Shown in pieces: positions 31,159-40,859 of a DNA stretch of 64,000 nucleotides (its first letter is position 1; each line of letters opens with the position of its first letter). The stretch is from Catenulispora acidiphila DSM 44928. GTDB taxonomy: Bacteria > Actinomycetota > Actinomycetes > Streptomycetales > Catenulisporaceae. The notes below the pieces were generated by a model. It was given only the letters and a program-made list of their open reading frames with translations, was not told the origin of the DNA and searched no databases. Location: positions 9,528,229 through 9,592,228 of the forward strand of contig NC_013131.1 of NCBI RefSeq assembly GCF_000024025.1, in the 5' to 3' direction. The position numbers and the translations under genes were made by a program.

Positions 31159-32327
31159 GGGACGAGGATAGCCGCGGCGTAGGAGGCAAGGGCGGCGATC
31201 GTGACCGGTATCGCGACCACCGCCGCCCGGCTCGCGCCGAGTTCGCGGCTGCGCGCCGCCAGCAGCGAGACCAGCGCGCACACCGCCGCCCCGGCCGCCA
31301 CCGACTCGGTGTGCAGCACCGCCGCCGGCAGGAACAGCCCGGTCAGCCCGGAGAACAGCAGCGCGGACGCGGACGCCGCCAGCGAACGCACGGAGCCCGG
31401 CTCGACCCCGCGCCGCCGCGCGCGGAACACGGCATCGGCCGCCACCAGCACGAAGCCCGCGCCGAGCCCGGCCGCGATCGGCAACGCGGCGTCGTCGGGC
31501 TGGAACTTGAAGGTCCCCAGCACCCCGGCCAATCCCGGCAGCGCGACCAGGACGGCGGTACGGCGCGAGGCGAAGCCCGCCAGATCCAGGACCGCGTAGG
31601 CGACGACCAGCTGGAGCGGGAGGACGACGGCGGCTATCGCCTTGGTGGAGACGAAGGCGGCCACGGCGAGCGCCACGGTCGCCGCCGCGGTGTACGGCAG
31701 GTGCGCCATCGGGGCGAGCGCGGGGCGGCGGGGCTCGGGGGTTTCGTAGCCGTCGTAGGTGTCGTAGGCGGCGTTGGTGTCGTAGGCGGCGTAGACATCA
31801 GGCGAGTCTTGGGTGTCGGGGTAGTACGCGTTGGGGTCGTAGGCGTTGGGGTCGTAGGCGTTCGGGTCGTAGGCGTTCGGGTCGTAGCCATCGCGAGGGT
31901 CGTAGGCATCGGCGTACTCGGTGGAGTAGTCGGGCGCATAGGGCTCGGCATATGGCTCGGCATACGGCTCTTCGTAATAAGGCTGCTGCTGATACTGCTC
32001 TTGCTGATAGCCCTCTGGCGCGTAAACCTCTTGCTGATAGCCCTCAGGCTGATACTGCTCGGGGTAGCCATACTCCGCGTACCCCTGCTGCTCGTACCCA
32101 GGCTGCTGCTCATAGCTCGGGTACTGCTCATAGCTGGGAGCCTCCTGGTAGCCGTACCCAGGCTCCTGAACGTATTCGGGCGCGTACTCGTAACCCTGCG
32201 CCTGGTACTCCGGCACCGGCTGCGCATAGGGATCCCCATAGGGCTGCTCCCCATATGCGTACTCGGGCTGCTGCGCCGACGGCTCTGACGCCGCCCGCCC
32301 GCGCCGTCGGCCCGTGTACTCGCCCAC
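31155..32327 (-). CDS. Tyr/Gln/Pro-rich membrane protein with low-complexity cytoplasmic head
   Basis: A 390-residue protein in two halves. Residues 1-205 are disordered and dominated by Tyr, Gln, Glu and Pro, with imperfect repeats (YEQQPGYEQQ, PEGYQQE, YAEPYAEP) and four exact copies of YDPNA; there are no hydrophobic segments. Residues about 208-390 form about six membrane helices with short loops. The order resembles other actinomycete proteins with glycine/tyrosine-rich cytoplasmic tails, but I recognise no family. Its stop overlaps the DUF2993 start (ATGA). ATG at 32327. Confidence 0.75.
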   Translation of the reverse strand: MGEYTGRRRGRAASEPSAQQPEYAYGEQPYGDPYAQPVPEYQAQGYEYAPEYVQEPGYGYQEAPSYEQYPSYEQQPGYEQQGYAEYGYPEQYQPEGYQQEVYAPEGYQQEQYQQQPYYEEPYAEPYAEPYAPDYSTEYADAYDPRDGYDPNAYDPNAYDPNAYDPNAYYPDTQDSPDVYAAYDTNAAYDTYDGYETPEPRRPALAPMAHLPYTAAATVALAVAAFVSTKAIAAVVLPLQLVVAYAVLDLAGFASRRTAVLVALPGLAGVLGTFKFQPDDAALPIAAGLGAGFVLVAADAVFRARRRGVEPGSVRSLAASASALLFSGLTGLFLPAAVLHTESVAAGAAVCALVSLLAARSRELGASRAAVVAIPVTIAALASYAAAILVP

Positions 32328-32381
32328 CCTGAGTTCCTCCTGCCGACTTCTCCCGCCTGCAAGGTACCAGCCGGGGGTCGC

Positions 32382-32633
32382 TCAGCCCCCGGCGAACGGC
32401 GGAAGGACCTCGACCACCGCGCCCTCGGGCAGCCGCACGTCGGCGGGGTCGCGGCGGCCCACCTGGGTGCCGTCCACCAGGAACGACGCCCGGCGCACCA
32501 CCTCGCCGAGGCCGGCGCCGTGCCGGGCCACCGCGGCGGCGAGCACGTCGGCCAGCACCTCGCCCTCGAACGGCTCCTCGGCGATCCCCGCCGCAGCCTT
32601 CGCCGCCGCCCAATACCGGATCAGCCCGCTCAT
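32382..32633 (-). CDS. MoaD/ThiS-type sulfur-carrier-like protein
   Basis: An 83-residue beta-grasp protein ending in the GG needed for adenylation and thiocarboxylation. The layout (LIRYWAAAKAAAGI at the start, VRLPEGAVVEVLPPFAGG at the end) is that of MoaD. In Streptomyces a similar gene neighbours glnR, as here. It might carry sulfur for molybdopterin or another cofactor. Its ATG overlaps the stop of the upstream hydrolase gene by ATGA. Confidence 0.85.
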   Translation of the reverse strand: MSGLIRYWAAAKAAAGIAEEPFEGEVLADVLAAAVARHGAGLGEVVRRASFLVDGTQVGRRDPADVRLPEGAVVEVLPPFAGG

Positions 32634-33649
32634 CCCGCCTCGCCTTCCATGACCTCTCCCGCTTCGCCGAGCTCCCCGTTCCTTCCTTTATATTCACTCC
32701 CCTGGTCGCCCGCGCTGTCGCGGCGGCGAGCGATTCGCGAAGATCCGGCGGATTCCTCGGGCCGGACGCCGCTGCCGGCCTTCCTGCCGACGTCTCCGGC
32801 GGCCGGCTGCGCCCGCACCCACCGCCCGATCCGGCCGACCATCTCCAGCCCGGCCGCCTCGCGCGCCGCCGCGGCCTCCGCGTGCCCGAATCCGGGCTCG
32901 ATCCACAGCTCGCGCGGCTCCCCCGCCGCCCCGTAGAGCGCCTCGGCGTGGCCCAGCGGGAAGTACTTGTCGGCGTCGCCGTGGACCACCAGCAGCGGGA
33001 CCGGGGCGATCCGCCCGACCAACTCCACCGGCGACTCCGGCACCGGGTTCCAGCCGTCCGGCAGGATGCGCGTCTTCAGCGCCACGCCCGAAACCATCCG
33101 GCCCACCGGGTGCTGCACCAGGAAGTGCACCATCTTCATGGCGCGCGTGGAGCGCTCGAACCACCAGCCCGGGCCGCTCACCGACACCACGGCGTCGGTC
33201 GCCGAGCCCGGGCCGACGCCCGAGCCGCACAGCCCGCCGTGCCGCACCACGACCGAGGCACCCATGGAGAAACCGACCGTCGCCACATTCTCGTAACCCA
33301 GGACGCGGGCCCACTCGACCGCCGCGTGCAGGTCGAGCACCTCCAGGTCACCGAGCGTGGACCGGCCGTGCGATTGTCCGTGGCCGCGGAAGTCGAACGC
33401 GATCACTCCGCCATATGGACGCAACGCGGCACCGATGTGGGCCATGTCGCCGGTGCGCCAGGAGCCGCTGAAACCGTGGCACAGAACGAACGCCCAGCGG
33501 CGATCGACACCTGCCCTGTGCACGGCGTTAAGCCGTACGCCATCGGCCGTCAAAAGCGTCTGGCCGGGGTCCTGATGCCCCGAGCTGCGCCTTTGTCCAG
33601 GTAAAATACGTGTGAACTCCGGCACGGAAACCTCGGGGAAACGCTTCAT
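32630..33649 (-). CDS. Alpha/beta hydrolase with charged C-terminal extension
   Basis: A 339-residue alpha/beta hydrolase: FVLCHGFSGS (oxyanion region, about 54-63), FDFRGHGQS, nucleophile elbow VGFSMGAS (about 122-129), acid in VVHGDADKYFPL and the His in GFGHAEA. The core ends near residue 285; the last about 50 residues are charged, Gly/Ser/Glu-rich (RIARRRDSAGDQGSEYKG) and not part of the fold. The substrate is unknown. It is divergent from glnR and coupled to the MoaD-like gene. Confidence 0.85.
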   Translation of the reverse strand: MKRFPEVSVPEFTRILPGQRRSSGHQDPGQTLLTADGVRLNAVHRAGVDRRWAFVLCHGFSGSWRTGDMAHIGAALRPYGGVIAFDFRGHGQSHGRSTLGDLEVLDLHAAVEWARVLGYENVATVGFSMGASVVVRHGGLCGSGVGPGSATDAVVSVSGPGWWFERSTRAMKMVHFLVQHPVGRMVSGVALKTRILPDGWNPVPESPVELVGRIAPVPLLVVHGDADKYFPLGHAEALYGAAGEPRELWIEPGFGHAEAAAAREAAGLEMVGRIGRWVRAQPAAGDVGRKAGSGVRPEESAGSSRIARRRDSAGDQGSEYKGRNGELGEAGEVMEGEAG

Positions 33650-33656
33650 GACGGCT

Positions 33657-33675
33657 ATCCTCTCTGACAGAGGAT
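33657..33675. promoter_or_regulatory. Inverted repeat between hydrolase gene and glnR
   Basis: Perfect ATCCTCT-N5-AGAGGAT at 33657-33675, just upstream of the hydrolase start. TCCTCTCTG recurs at 33707-33715. A possible operator in the divergent hydrolase/glnR promoter. Confidence 0.4.
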
Positions 33676-33763
33676 CCGGGCGACGACGCCCCACGGGTCC
33701 TCTCTGCGTTTTCTGGCGGGTACGACAAGAGGTGCCCCCGGACAAAAGAGGAGCGATCCGCGG

Positions 33764-34558
33764 ATGTCCAGTTTGCTGTTGTTGACCAACTCACTGACCC
33801 CCTCCTCCGAGGTCCTGCCGGCTCTCGGGCTGCTGTTGCACAACGTTCGCGTGGCTCCAGCGGAGGCATCCGCCCTGCTCGACACCCCGCCGGCCGACGC
33901 GATCCTCGTGGACGCCCGCCGGGACCTGCCGCAGATGCGCTCGCTGTGCCGGCTGCTGCGCACCACCGGGGTGGACTGCCCGCTGCTGCTGATCACCACC
34001 GAGGGCGCGCTGGCGGCGGTGACCGCCGACTGGGGCATCGACGACGTGCTGCTGGACTCGGCGGGCCCGGCCGAGGTCGAGGCCCGGCTGCGGCTGGCGA
34101 TCGGGAAGCTGGCGGCCGGCGCGGTCGCCGAGGACGTCCCGCTGGAGATCAAGAGCGGCGACCTGTCCATCGACGAGGGCACGTACACCGCCCGCGTCCG
34201 GAACCGGATCCTCGACCTGACCTTCAAGGAGTTCGAGCTCATCAAGTACCTCGCGCAGCACCCCGGCCGGGTGTTCACGCGGGCGCAGCTGCTTCAGGAA
34301 GTGTGGGGATACGACTACTTCGGCGGTACCCGCACCGTGGACGTCCACGTCCGGCGGCTGCGGGCCAAGCTCGGGGTCGAGCACGAGGCGCTGATCGGGA
34401 CCGTGCGCAACGTAGGGTACCGGTTCGTCATGCCCGACAAGCGGAGCAGCTCCAGCACGCCGGCCGGCTCCAGCGCCGGTACCGAGGCGGAAGAGGAGGG
34501 CGCCGACGAGGTTCGAGCCTCCGACGCGCTGACCGCACCCCGTACCGTGGTGGGGTGA
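33764..34558 (+). CDS. glnR: GlnR, orphan OmpR-type global nitrogen regulator
   Basis: A 264-residue regulator with a receiver-like domain (1-120) and an OmpR winged helix (about 145-232). It starts MSSLLLLTN, as in Streptomyces GlnR, and keeps Asp50 ([10 protein letters not shown]), which in GlnR serves dimerisation rather than phosphorylation. The DNA-binding part contains [18 protein letters not shown] and [18 protein letters not shown]. GlnR controls glnA, amtB-glnK-glnD, nirB and ureA in response to nitrogen. A Ser/Thr/Glu-rich C-terminal tail of about 30 residues extends beyond the family core. The downstream mshD overlaps by GTGA. Confidence 0.95.
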   Translation: MSSLLLLTNSLTPSSEVLPALGLLLHNVRVAPAEASALLDTPPADAILVDARRDLPQMRSLCRLLRTTGVDCPLLLITTEGALAAVTADWGIDDVLLDSAGPAEVEARLRLAIGKLAAGAVAEDVPLEIKSGDLSIDEGTYTARVRNRILDLTFKEFELIKYLAQHPGRVFTRAQLLQEVWGYDYFGGTRTVDVHVRRLRAKLGVEHEALIGTVRNVGYRFVMPDKRSSSSTPAGSSAGTEAEEEGADEVRASDALTAPRTVVG

Positions 34559-35499
34559 CAGGAATCTCCATCGGCGTCGTCCGCCGACCCAACGAGGCGG
34601 ACGTCGCCACCATCCGGTCCCTCGCCGAGGCCGCCGAGCGGGCGGACGGCGTGGCACCGCTGCCCGAGCAGGTCCTGCTCCACCTCAAGCGCTCGGGCGA
34701 CGCCGATGCCGATGCCGACACGGACGCCTGGCACTTCGTGGCCCGGCGGCTCTCCCCTCAGGGCTCTGAGCTGACCGGCTACGCCTTCCTGGACAAGTCG
34801 AACGCCGAGGAGGGCCCGACCGCCGAGGTCGTGGTCCTCCCCGACGCCCGCCGCCAAGGCGTCGGCGGCGCCCTACTCGACGCCCTGCGCATGAAGGTGC
34901 GCCGGGGCGACAAGCCAATCCGCGTCTGGTCGCACGGCGCCCTGCCCGCGGCGGCCGCGCTCGCCGCGAAGCGCGGTCTGGAGCCGGTCCGCGAGCTGTG
35001 GGTGATGTCCCGGCCGCTGGCCGACGTACCGCCCGCCCCGACGCCGCCCGACGGCATCCGCATCGCCACCTTCCGTCCCGGCGTCGACGACGAGGCCTGG
35101 GTCGAGGTCAACGCCCGCGCCTTCGCGCACCACCCCGAACAGGGCTCGATGACCGTCCAGGACCTGCGCGACCGCATGGCCGAGCCCTGGTTCGACCCCG
35201 AGGGCTTCTTCCTGGCCTGGCGCGGCGCGAAGCTCGCCGGCTTCCACTGGACCAAGGTGCACGACCACAGCGCCTACGGCGACGGCCCGGTCGGCGAGGT
35301 CTACGTCGTCGGCCTGGACCCGGCCGAGCAGGGCCACGGCCTCGGCCGCACCCTGACCGAGGTCGGCCTGCGCCACCTGCACGACCGCGGTCTGGGCGAG
35401 GTCATCCTCTACGTCGAGGCGGACAACACCCCCGCGGTGGCGGTCTACACCAAGCTCGGCTTCACGCGGCGCAGCGCCGACGTCATGTATCAGCTCTGA
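34555..35499 (+). CDS. mshD: Mycothiol synthase MshD
   Basis: Acetylates Cys-GlcN-Ins to complete mycothiol. The 314-residue protein has two tandem GNAT domains: N-terminal about 5-150 ([17 protein letters not shown] is the acetyl-CoA site) and C-terminal about 165-314 ([21 protein letters not shown] in part [14 protein letters not shown], then [20 protein letters not shown] in part [11 protein letters not shown]). Both halves follow MshD. Its GTG start overlaps the glnR stop by four bases, so mycothiol synthesis is co-translated with the nitrogen regulator. Confidence 0.93.
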   Translation: MTGISIGVVRRPNEADVATIRSLAEAAERADGVAPLPEQVLLHLKRSGDADADADTDAWHFVARRLSPQGSELTGYAFLDKSNAEEGPTAEVVVLPDARRQGVGGALLDALRMKVRRGDKPIRVWSHGALPAAAALAAKRGLEPVRELWVMSRPLADVPPAPTPPDGIRIATFRPGVDDEAWVEVNARAFAHHPEQGSMTVQDLRDRMAEPWFDPEGFFLAWRGAKLAGFHWTKVHDHSAYGDGPVGEVYVVGLDPAEQGHGLGRTLTEVGLRHLHDRGLGEVILYVEADNTPAVAVYTKLGFTRRSADVMYQL

Positions 35500-35520
35500 C
35501 ACCGAAGGCGGACACCGGCG

Positions 35521-35889
35521 ATGCCGACCCCCCGAGTGCTCGTGATCGGCCTGGATCCCTACCGGGTCCCCGGACCCTGGGACCCGAAGCCGGCGGCGGA
35601 CGGCATCCAGGTCGGGATGGACCGGTTCGCCGAGCGCGGCGTCGGAGTCCGGGCCTGCCTGTTTGGTCTCGACGGCAGCGACGACATCCTCGCGGTCGTC
35701 ACGGCCGCGCTGACCGCGCAGTCCTGGGAGTGCGTGGTCGTCGGCGGCGCGGTGCGCCGGGGCGAGGAGGAGCTGTTCGAGCAGGTGATCAACCTGATCC
35801 GGCGGCACGCCCCGGACGCGGCGATCGCGTTCAACACCCGGCCGGACACCACCTTCGAGGCGGCGGCGCGCTGGATCGACGTGCCTTGA
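35521..35889 (+). CDS. Conserved hypothetical protein, Rossmann-like
   Basis: A 122-residue cytoplasmic protein with an alternating strand/helix pattern: VLVIGLDPYRVPGPW at the start, VRACLFGLDGSDD, then WECVVVGGAVRR and AAIAFNTRP. No catalytic motif is recognised, although the GLDP and VGGAVR turns suggest a nucleotide- or phosphate-binding fold. It follows mshD by 21 bases in the same direction and may be in the same transcript. Function unknown. Confidence 0.7.
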   Translation: MPTPRVLVIGLDPYRVPGPWDPKPAADGIQVGMDRFAERGVGVRACLFGLDGSDDILAVVTAALTAQSWECVVVGGAVRRGEEELFEQVINLIRRHAPDAAIAFNTRPDTTFEAAARWIDVP

Positions 35890-35959
35890 GATCAGCGTCG
35901 CTCTGACCTACGCGCACTGAGGCCGATGTGCCCTGGGATCACCGTTCCCCAGCCCCGCC

Positions 35960-36703
35960 TCAGCCGGTCACCCCGACCAGCTGCGTGTACACCACCAGGT
36001 TGTCCGCGTAGTGCGAGCCGTCGAAGGCGCCGCCGCAGGTGATGATCCGCAGCTGCGGCGTGCCGTTGTCGTCGCTCCCGTACACCCGGTCCGCCGGGAA
36101 GCGGTTCTTGTCGACCACCTCGACCGACGTCACGCGGAACTGCGCGTGGGTCTTGTCCGCGCGGTCCACGATCACCAGCGCGCCGGGCTGCACGTTGCCC
36201 AGCGGGTAGAACACCGCGCGACCGTAGTCGGTGTCGACGTGCCCGACGATCACCGCCGCGCCGCGCTCGCCCGGCGTCGGGTCGCCGGTGAACCAGCCGG
36301 CTTCGGTGGGGACCGACATCGGCGGCACCGCCACCGCGCCGTCGCGGTCCAGGCCGAGGCGGATCAGCGGGGCGTCGATGCCCACCGAGGGGACGTGCAC
36401 GCGCAGCGGCACCGAGCGCCCGAGCGGCGTGGCCGCCGGACCGGACCAGTTGCCGAACAACGCGTTCCGGGTCGGCGAGGGCGGTCCGGTCAGGGCACTG
36501 ACACCGCTGCCCAGCAGCTTCACGCCGGCGAAGACGACGGCCGCCGCGATGACGACCTTCACGCCCTTGTGCCGCATGCCGGACCGGCCGGGCCGTTTCG
36601 GCCCGCCGCCGCCCGCCGCCCCGGAGCGCGGGCCCGGACCGGCGCCCACGCCGTCCGGGCCCGCCGTCGCAGATCGCTCAGCCGGCATGGGTGCCGTCGG
36701 CAC
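35960..36703 (-). CDS. Class F sortase-like protein
   Basis: A 247-residue membrane-anchored sortase: Gly/Pro-rich cytoplasmic N-terminus, membrane helix at about 48-66 (VKVVIAAAVVFAGVKLL), then the eight-stranded sortase barrel. Catalytic His155 (VGHVDT) and Cys223 (ITCGG) are present. In the family the catalytic Arg usually lies in a Y-R-[DS]-N context after the Cys; here that place reads HYADN with Ala233. It overlaps the preceding surface-protein gene by 26 bases, so the two are co-expressed. Whether it is active is uncertain. Confidence 0.85.
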   Translation of the reverse strand: MPTAPMPAERSATAGPDGVGAGPGPRSGAAGGGGPKRPGRSGMRHKGVKVVIAAAVVFAGVKLLGSGVSALTGPPSPTRNALFGNWSGPAATPLGRSVPLRVHVPSVGIDAPLIRLGLDRDGAVAVPPMSVPTEAGWFTGDPTPGERGAAVIVGHVDTDYGRAVFYPLGNVQPGALVIVDRADKTHAQFRVTSVEVVDKNRFPADRVYGSDDNGTPQLRIITCGGAFDGSHYADNLVVYTQLVGVTG

Positions 36704-37439
36704 CGCGGCGGCGCATGGTCCACAGACCGTAGCCGACGCCGCCGGCCACCAGCGCGATGCCGCCGGCGGTCATGCCCATGTCGCCCTTCATCACCGAACC
36801 GCCGCCGCCGGCCTTGGGCGGGTTGGTCGGCGTGGGGTTCGTGCCGCCGTAGATCGTGATGCTGGTGACGCCGTTCAGGCTGGCCGAGCCCGTGCCGCAG
36901 GTGACGTTCACCGACCACTGGCCGTTCTGCGCGGTCGAGGTGATCGTCGCGGTGCCGGCCAGACCCGCGCCCTTGGGGTTCCGGGTCAGCGAGACCGAGC
37001 CGTTGTTGGCGAACACCGAGGAGGTCGCGGTCCCGGTCTCCGGCTGGATGCAGGTCGGGACGGTGATCAGGACCTGCTGCCCGGGCTTGGCCGCGCTCGG
37101 GTTCAGCTCCACCGCCGGACCGCTCAGCCCGCTGCCGCTGGTGCTGCTGGTGCTGCTGGTGCTGGCGCCGCCCACGCTGGTGCTCACGCCGTTCACGCTG
37201 GTGCTCACCCCGCTCACACCGCTCACACCGGTGCTCACACCGTTCAGGCTCGTGCTCACGCCGTTCAGCGCACTCTGCACGTTCGAGACGCCGGTGGAAA
37301 CACTCTGGTAGCCGTTGGACACCGTGGACGCGCCGTTCTGCACGTTGTCCACGAGGTCCCCGGCGCTGGCGTGCGAGTTCATCATCCACAACAGCGCGAC
37401 CGCGCCACCGCCCACCACCAAGGTCTTCATCCCGAACAT
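36678..37439 (-). CDS. Secreted, membrane-anchored repeat protein paired with the sortase
   Basis: A 253-residue exported protein. A hydrophobic signal (about 5-26, ending SHASA) is followed by a low-complexity region (about 28-110) made of repeated NGVSTS/GVSTGV heptad-like units and TSSTSS, then a beta-sandwich-like domain with one Cys pair (about 115-215) and a C-terminal membrane helix (about 225-243) with RRR. There is no LPxTG motif. AGGAGG precedes the ATG. The pairing of such proteins with class F sortases is common in actinomycetes, but the anchoring mechanism here is unclear. Confidence 0.78.
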   Translation of the reverse strand: MFGMKTLVVGGGAVALLWMMNSHASAGDLVDNVQNGASTVSNGYQSVSTGVSNVQSALNGVSTSLNGVSTGVSGVSGVSTSVNGVSTSVGGASTSSTSSTSGSGLSGPAVELNPSAAKPGQQVLITVPTCIQPETGTATSSVFANNGSVSLTRNPKGAGLAGTATITSTAQNGQWSVNVTCGTGSASLNGVTSITIYGGTNPTPTNPPKAGGGGSVMKGDMGMTAGGIALVAGGVGYGLWTMRRRGADGTHAG

Positions 37440-37672
37440 CGCGGGGGCCTCCTGTCGTCAGGGTTCGAAGCGGCACTGTGTTCAAAGCGGCGAATCCTGG
37501 GAACGTTGGACCCCAGCGGGGTACGCCTCCCAGATCCATCGATACCGTCGCCGAAGGGGTTTCAGCTCTTGAGCAGCGCATTTTCGCCCGGATGGCGCAG
37601 GCGTTCACCCGGACGCCGAGAATCCACCCTCCGGCTACCCGCCGTTCACGCCCGCGTGCCAGGCTGAGAATC

Positions 37673-39766
37673 ATGACCGGTCCGGCCCCCGAAACTCGCT
37701 TCCTGGACCGGGAGATCTCCTGGCTTCGGTTCAACGAACGAGTCCTGGAACTCGCCCAGGACGCCGATCAGATCCCGTTGCTCGAGCGGGCCCGGTATCT
37801 GGCGATCTTCGCCTCCAATCTCGACGAGTTCTACATGGTGCGGGTCGCCGGCCTGCGCCGACGGCTGGCCACCGGAGTGGCCACCACCTCGGCCTCCGGT
37901 CTGCCCCCGCGTGAAGTGCTGCGCCGCATCCTGGCCGAGACCAAGGAACTGATGGCCCGGCACGCCGGGGTCTTCCAGGACGAGCTGCGCCCCGAGTTGG
38001 CCGCCGTCGGGATCAACATCATCCGCTGGGCGGAGCTGGACTCCGAGGAGCGGGAGAAGCTGTTCCAGCTGTTCCGCTACCAGCTGTTCCCGGTGCTGAC
38101 GCCGCTGGCGGTGGACCCGGCGCATCCGTTCCCTTACATCTCCGGGCTGTCCCTGAACCTCGCGGTCTCGCTGCGCGACCCGGACACCGGGCAGGAGCAC
38201 TTCGCCCGGGTGAAGGTGCCGCCGCTGCTGCCCCGGTTCGTCGAGGCGAACGCGGGCCGCTACGTGCCGGTCGAGGACGTCATCGCCGCGCACCTGGAGC
38301 TCTTGTTCCCGGGCATGGAGATCCAGGACCACCACGCCTTCCGGGTCACCCGCAACGAGGACCTCGAGGTCGAGGCGGACACCGACGAGAACCTGCTGCA
38401 GGCGCTCGAGCGCGAGCTGATGCGGCGGCGCTTCGGGCCGCCGGTGCGCCTGGAGGTCGACGAGAACATCCGGCCGCAGGTGCTGGATCTGCTGATCCGT
38501 GAGCTGGACATCAACGAGGACGAGGTCTTCAAGATCTCCGCTCCGCTGGACCTGACCGGACTGAACCAGATCGCTGACATCGGCAAGTCCGGGGAGTACA
38601 GCGAGCTGCGCTTCAAGCCGTTCGTCACCAAGACCCACCCGGATCTGGCCGACGAGGGCCCGGGCAAGCCCGCCGACATCTTCGCCGCGATCCGGCGCCG
38701 CGACATCCTGCTGCACCATCCCTACGACTCGTTCGCCACGAGCGTGCAGGCGTTCCTGGAGCAGGCCGCCGAGGACCCGGACGTCCTGGCGATCAAGCAG
38801 ACCCTGTACCGCACCAGCGGCGACTCGCCGATCGTCGACGCGCTCGTCGACGCCGCCGAGGCCGGCAAGCAGGTGCTGGTCCTGGTGGAGATCAAGGCGC
38901 GGTTCGACGAGCACGCCAACATCTCCTGGGCGCGCAAGCTGGAGCAGGCCGGCTGCCATGTGGTCTACGGCCTGATCGGCCTGAAGACGCACTGCAAGCT
39001 GTCCCTGGTGGTGCGCCGAGAAGGCGGGTTCCTGCGCCGCTACGCGCACGTCGGCACGGGCAACTACAACCCCAAGACCGCCCGGCTCTACGAAGACCTG
39101 GGCCTGCTGACGTGCGACAACGAGATAGGCGCAGACCTGTCCGACCTGTTCAACCGGCTGTCGGGCTTCGCGCACCCCACGAAGTTCGGCCGGCTGCTCA
39201 CCGCGCCCAACGCGCTGCGGCCCGGGCTGCTGGAGCTGATCCACGCCCAGCGCGAGAAGGCCGAGGCCGGGCAGCCCGCCCGGATCCGGATCAAGGTGAA
39301 CTCGATCGTCGACGAGGCGCTGATCGACGCGCTCTACGAGGCCTCGCAGGCCGGCGTCCCGGTCGAGATCTGGGTCCGCGGTATCTGTGCCCTGCGTCCG
39401 GGCGTCGAGGGACTGAGCGAGAACATCAGGGTACGCAGTGTCCTGGGCCGCTTCCTGGAGCACTCCAGGGCGTTCGTCTTCGGGCGCGAGGACCAGGCCC
39501 AGGTCTGGATCGGCAGCTCGGACCTGATGCACCGGAACCTGGACCGCCGGGTCGAGGCCCTGGTCCGGCTGGTCGAACCGGTGCAGCGGCGGGCCATCTC
39601 GGCGCTGTTCGAGCTGGCGATGGATCCCAAGACCGCGGCCTGGGACCTGGCCGGCGACGGCACCTGGACCCGGACCGCGTACGCCGAGGACGGGTCCCCG
39701 CTGGCCGATCTGCAGAACACGCTCATCACCGAGCGTGCCGACTGGTGGAGCCGGCGGGCCGGATGA
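37673..39766 (+). CDS. ppk: Polyphosphate kinase 1
   Basis: Makes inorganic polyphosphate from ATP reversibly at the membrane. The 697-residue protein starts [19 protein letters not shown] (N domain), has the head domain to about 325, and two phospholipase D-like catalytic domains. The autophosphorylated His is in [14 protein letters not shown] and the second active-site His in [17 protein letters not shown]. It is followed by CHAD and MutT1-type genes, as in mycobacteria (ppk-mutT1). ATG at 37673; the upstream extension of the open frame is unlike PPK. Confidence 0.96.
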   Translation: MTGPAPETRFLDREISWLRFNERVLELAQDADQIPLLERARYLAIFASNLDEFYMVRVAGLRRRLATGVATTSASGLPPREVLRRILAETKELMARHAGVFQDELRPELAAVGINIIRWAELDSEEREKLFQLFRYQLFPVLTPLAVDPAHPFPYISGLSLNLAVSLRDPDTGQEHFARVKVPPLLPRFVEANAGRYVPVEDVIAAHLELLFPGMEIQDHHAFRVTRNEDLEVEADTDENLLQALERELMRRRFGPPVRLEVDENIRPQVLDLLIRELDINEDEVFKISAPLDLTGLNQIADIGKSGEYSELRFKPFVTKTHPDLADEGPGKPADIFAAIRRRDILLHHPYDSFATSVQAFLEQAAEDPDVLAIKQTLYRTSGDSPIVDALVDAAEAGKQVLVLVEIKARFDEHANISWARKLEQAGCHVVYGLIGLKTHCKLSLVVRREGGFLRRYAHVGTGNYNPKTARLYEDLGLLTCDNEIGADLSDLFNRLSGFAHPTKFGRLLTAPNALRPGLLELIHAQREKAEAGQPARIRIKVNSIVDEALIDALYEASQAGVPVEIWVRGICALRPGVEGLSENIRVRSVLGRFLEHSRAFVFGREDQAQVWIGSSDLMHRNLDRRVEALVRLVEPVQRRAISALFELAMDPKTAAWDLAGDGTWTRTAYAEDGSPLADLQNTLITERADWWSRRAG

Positions 39767-39902
39767 GCGCTGTGGGGGCAGGGGCGCCGGACATCCGGAT
39801 CTTCGAGCGAGCAGTACACACAAGTGCCGCCATCCGGGCATCGGCGGAACCGAACCGTCAGGCTCCAGGCCTGACGCACGTCGTGGGGGCAGTGGCGGAC
39901 AC

Positions 39903-40859
39903 ATGGATGCAGCGACTCAGCGTGCGATGGCCGGATTCGGGGCGGCGACGCCCGACGGACCGGCGGGACTGGCGGTCCGGGGGTACCTCGCCGAGCAGTC
40001 GCGCGCCTTCCTGACACACAGCGCGCTGCCGGTGCAGCAGCCGGCGGCGGTGCGGCTGCGCGCGGCGTGCCTGCGGGTGGGCACGGCGCTGGCGGCGTGC
40101 CGGGACCTGGTGGACGCGGTCTGGGCCGACGAGCTCGGCCGGGAGCTGCGGAGCACCGCGGTGGTGCTCGGCGCCGAGCGGGACGCCGACGCGGTACGGC
40201 CGCGGCTGCTGGCGCCGCTGGACCGCTGGATCGCCGAGGGCCGCTATCCCGACGGCGGTGCCGCGCGCACCCGCACTTTGCTGACCCGCATGCTGGACCG
40301 GGAGCGCTCGGCGGCGCACAGCCAGGCCACCGCGGCGCTGGTCGGCCCGGCCTTCCACGCGCTCGCGGACCGAATGGCCACGCTGGCCCGGGACGTGCCG
40401 CTGACCCCGGTCGCCGACCAGCCCTGCCGGCAGGTCCTCCCGGAGGTCGCCGAGGGCGCCTACGAGGAGTTCGCGCGCCGGGTCCGGGAGCTGCCCGAGC
40501 CGCTGGCCGCCGAGGACCCCGCCGGCGACGCCGCCTGGCTGGCCGCCGACGACGCCGGCCAGGCCGCGCTGCACACCGCTGAACTGTGCCGCCCCGCCGG
40601 TACGCTGATCGCGGGCGATGATCCGGCCGACCTGGTGGCCCGGCTGGCGCGGCTCGCCGAGGCGCTCGGCGAGCAGCGCGACGCGGTCCTGGCCGCGGCG
40701 TGCGTCCATCGGGCGGCCGACACACCGCGCATCGCGGCCACGACCGGATATGTACTGGGAAGACTGCACGAGGAACAACGCCTGGCCGTGATCCGGGCCC
40801 GGAGCACGGCACCGCTGGCCGGACAGCCGGCGGGGCGAGAGAGGTCCGCGCACTCATGA
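39903..40859 (+). CDS. CHAD domain protein
   Basis: A 318-residue, all-helical protein of the CHAD family, which binds polyphosphate through conserved His and basic residues. Residues about 30-170 (SRAFLTHSALPVQQ, AVRLRAACLRVGTALAACRDLV in part, ERDADAVRPRLLAPLDRW in part) and about 225-300 (LHEEQRLAVIRARS) hold the Arg/His positions. It lies between ppk and mutT1, consistent with polyP binding. The ATG at 39903 begins MDAATQRAM; a longer N-terminus is possible. Its stop overlaps the mutT1 start by ATGA. Confidence 0.87.
   Translation: MDAATQRAMAGFGAATPDGPAGLAVRGYLAEQSRAFLTHSALPVQQPAAVRLRAACLRVGTALAACRDLVDAVWADELGRELRSTAVVLGAERDADAVRPRLLAPLDRWIAEGRYPDGGAARTRTLLTRMLDRERSAAHSQATAALVGPAFHALADRMATLARDVPLTPVADQPCRQVLPEVAEGAYEEFARRVRELPEPLAAEDPAGDAAWLAADDAGQAALHTAELCRPAGTLIAGDDPADLVARLARLAEALGEQRDAVLAAACVHRAADTPRIAATTGYVLGRLHEEQRLAVIRARSTAPLAGQPAGRERSAHS

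Noticed and set aside
37603-37650. PHO-box-like GTTCAC sites upstream of ppk.
   Set aside because: The two GTTCAC sites are 41 bases apart, not a multiple of 11, and intervening units do not match. Regulation by PhoP is possible but not supported.
39767-39902. Repeated GTGGGGGCAG motif and a GTCAGGC/GCCTGAC hairpin between ppk and the CHAD gene.
   Set aside because: Short and with weak symmetry; most likely an ordinary spacer, although a longer CHAD N-terminus could also cover it.
37646-39904. A 752-codon minus-strand frame opposite ppk.
   Set aside because: Same effect: composition typical of antisense frames (Gln/Val/Asp/Arg runs), and ppk on the other strand is complete with catalytic histidines.
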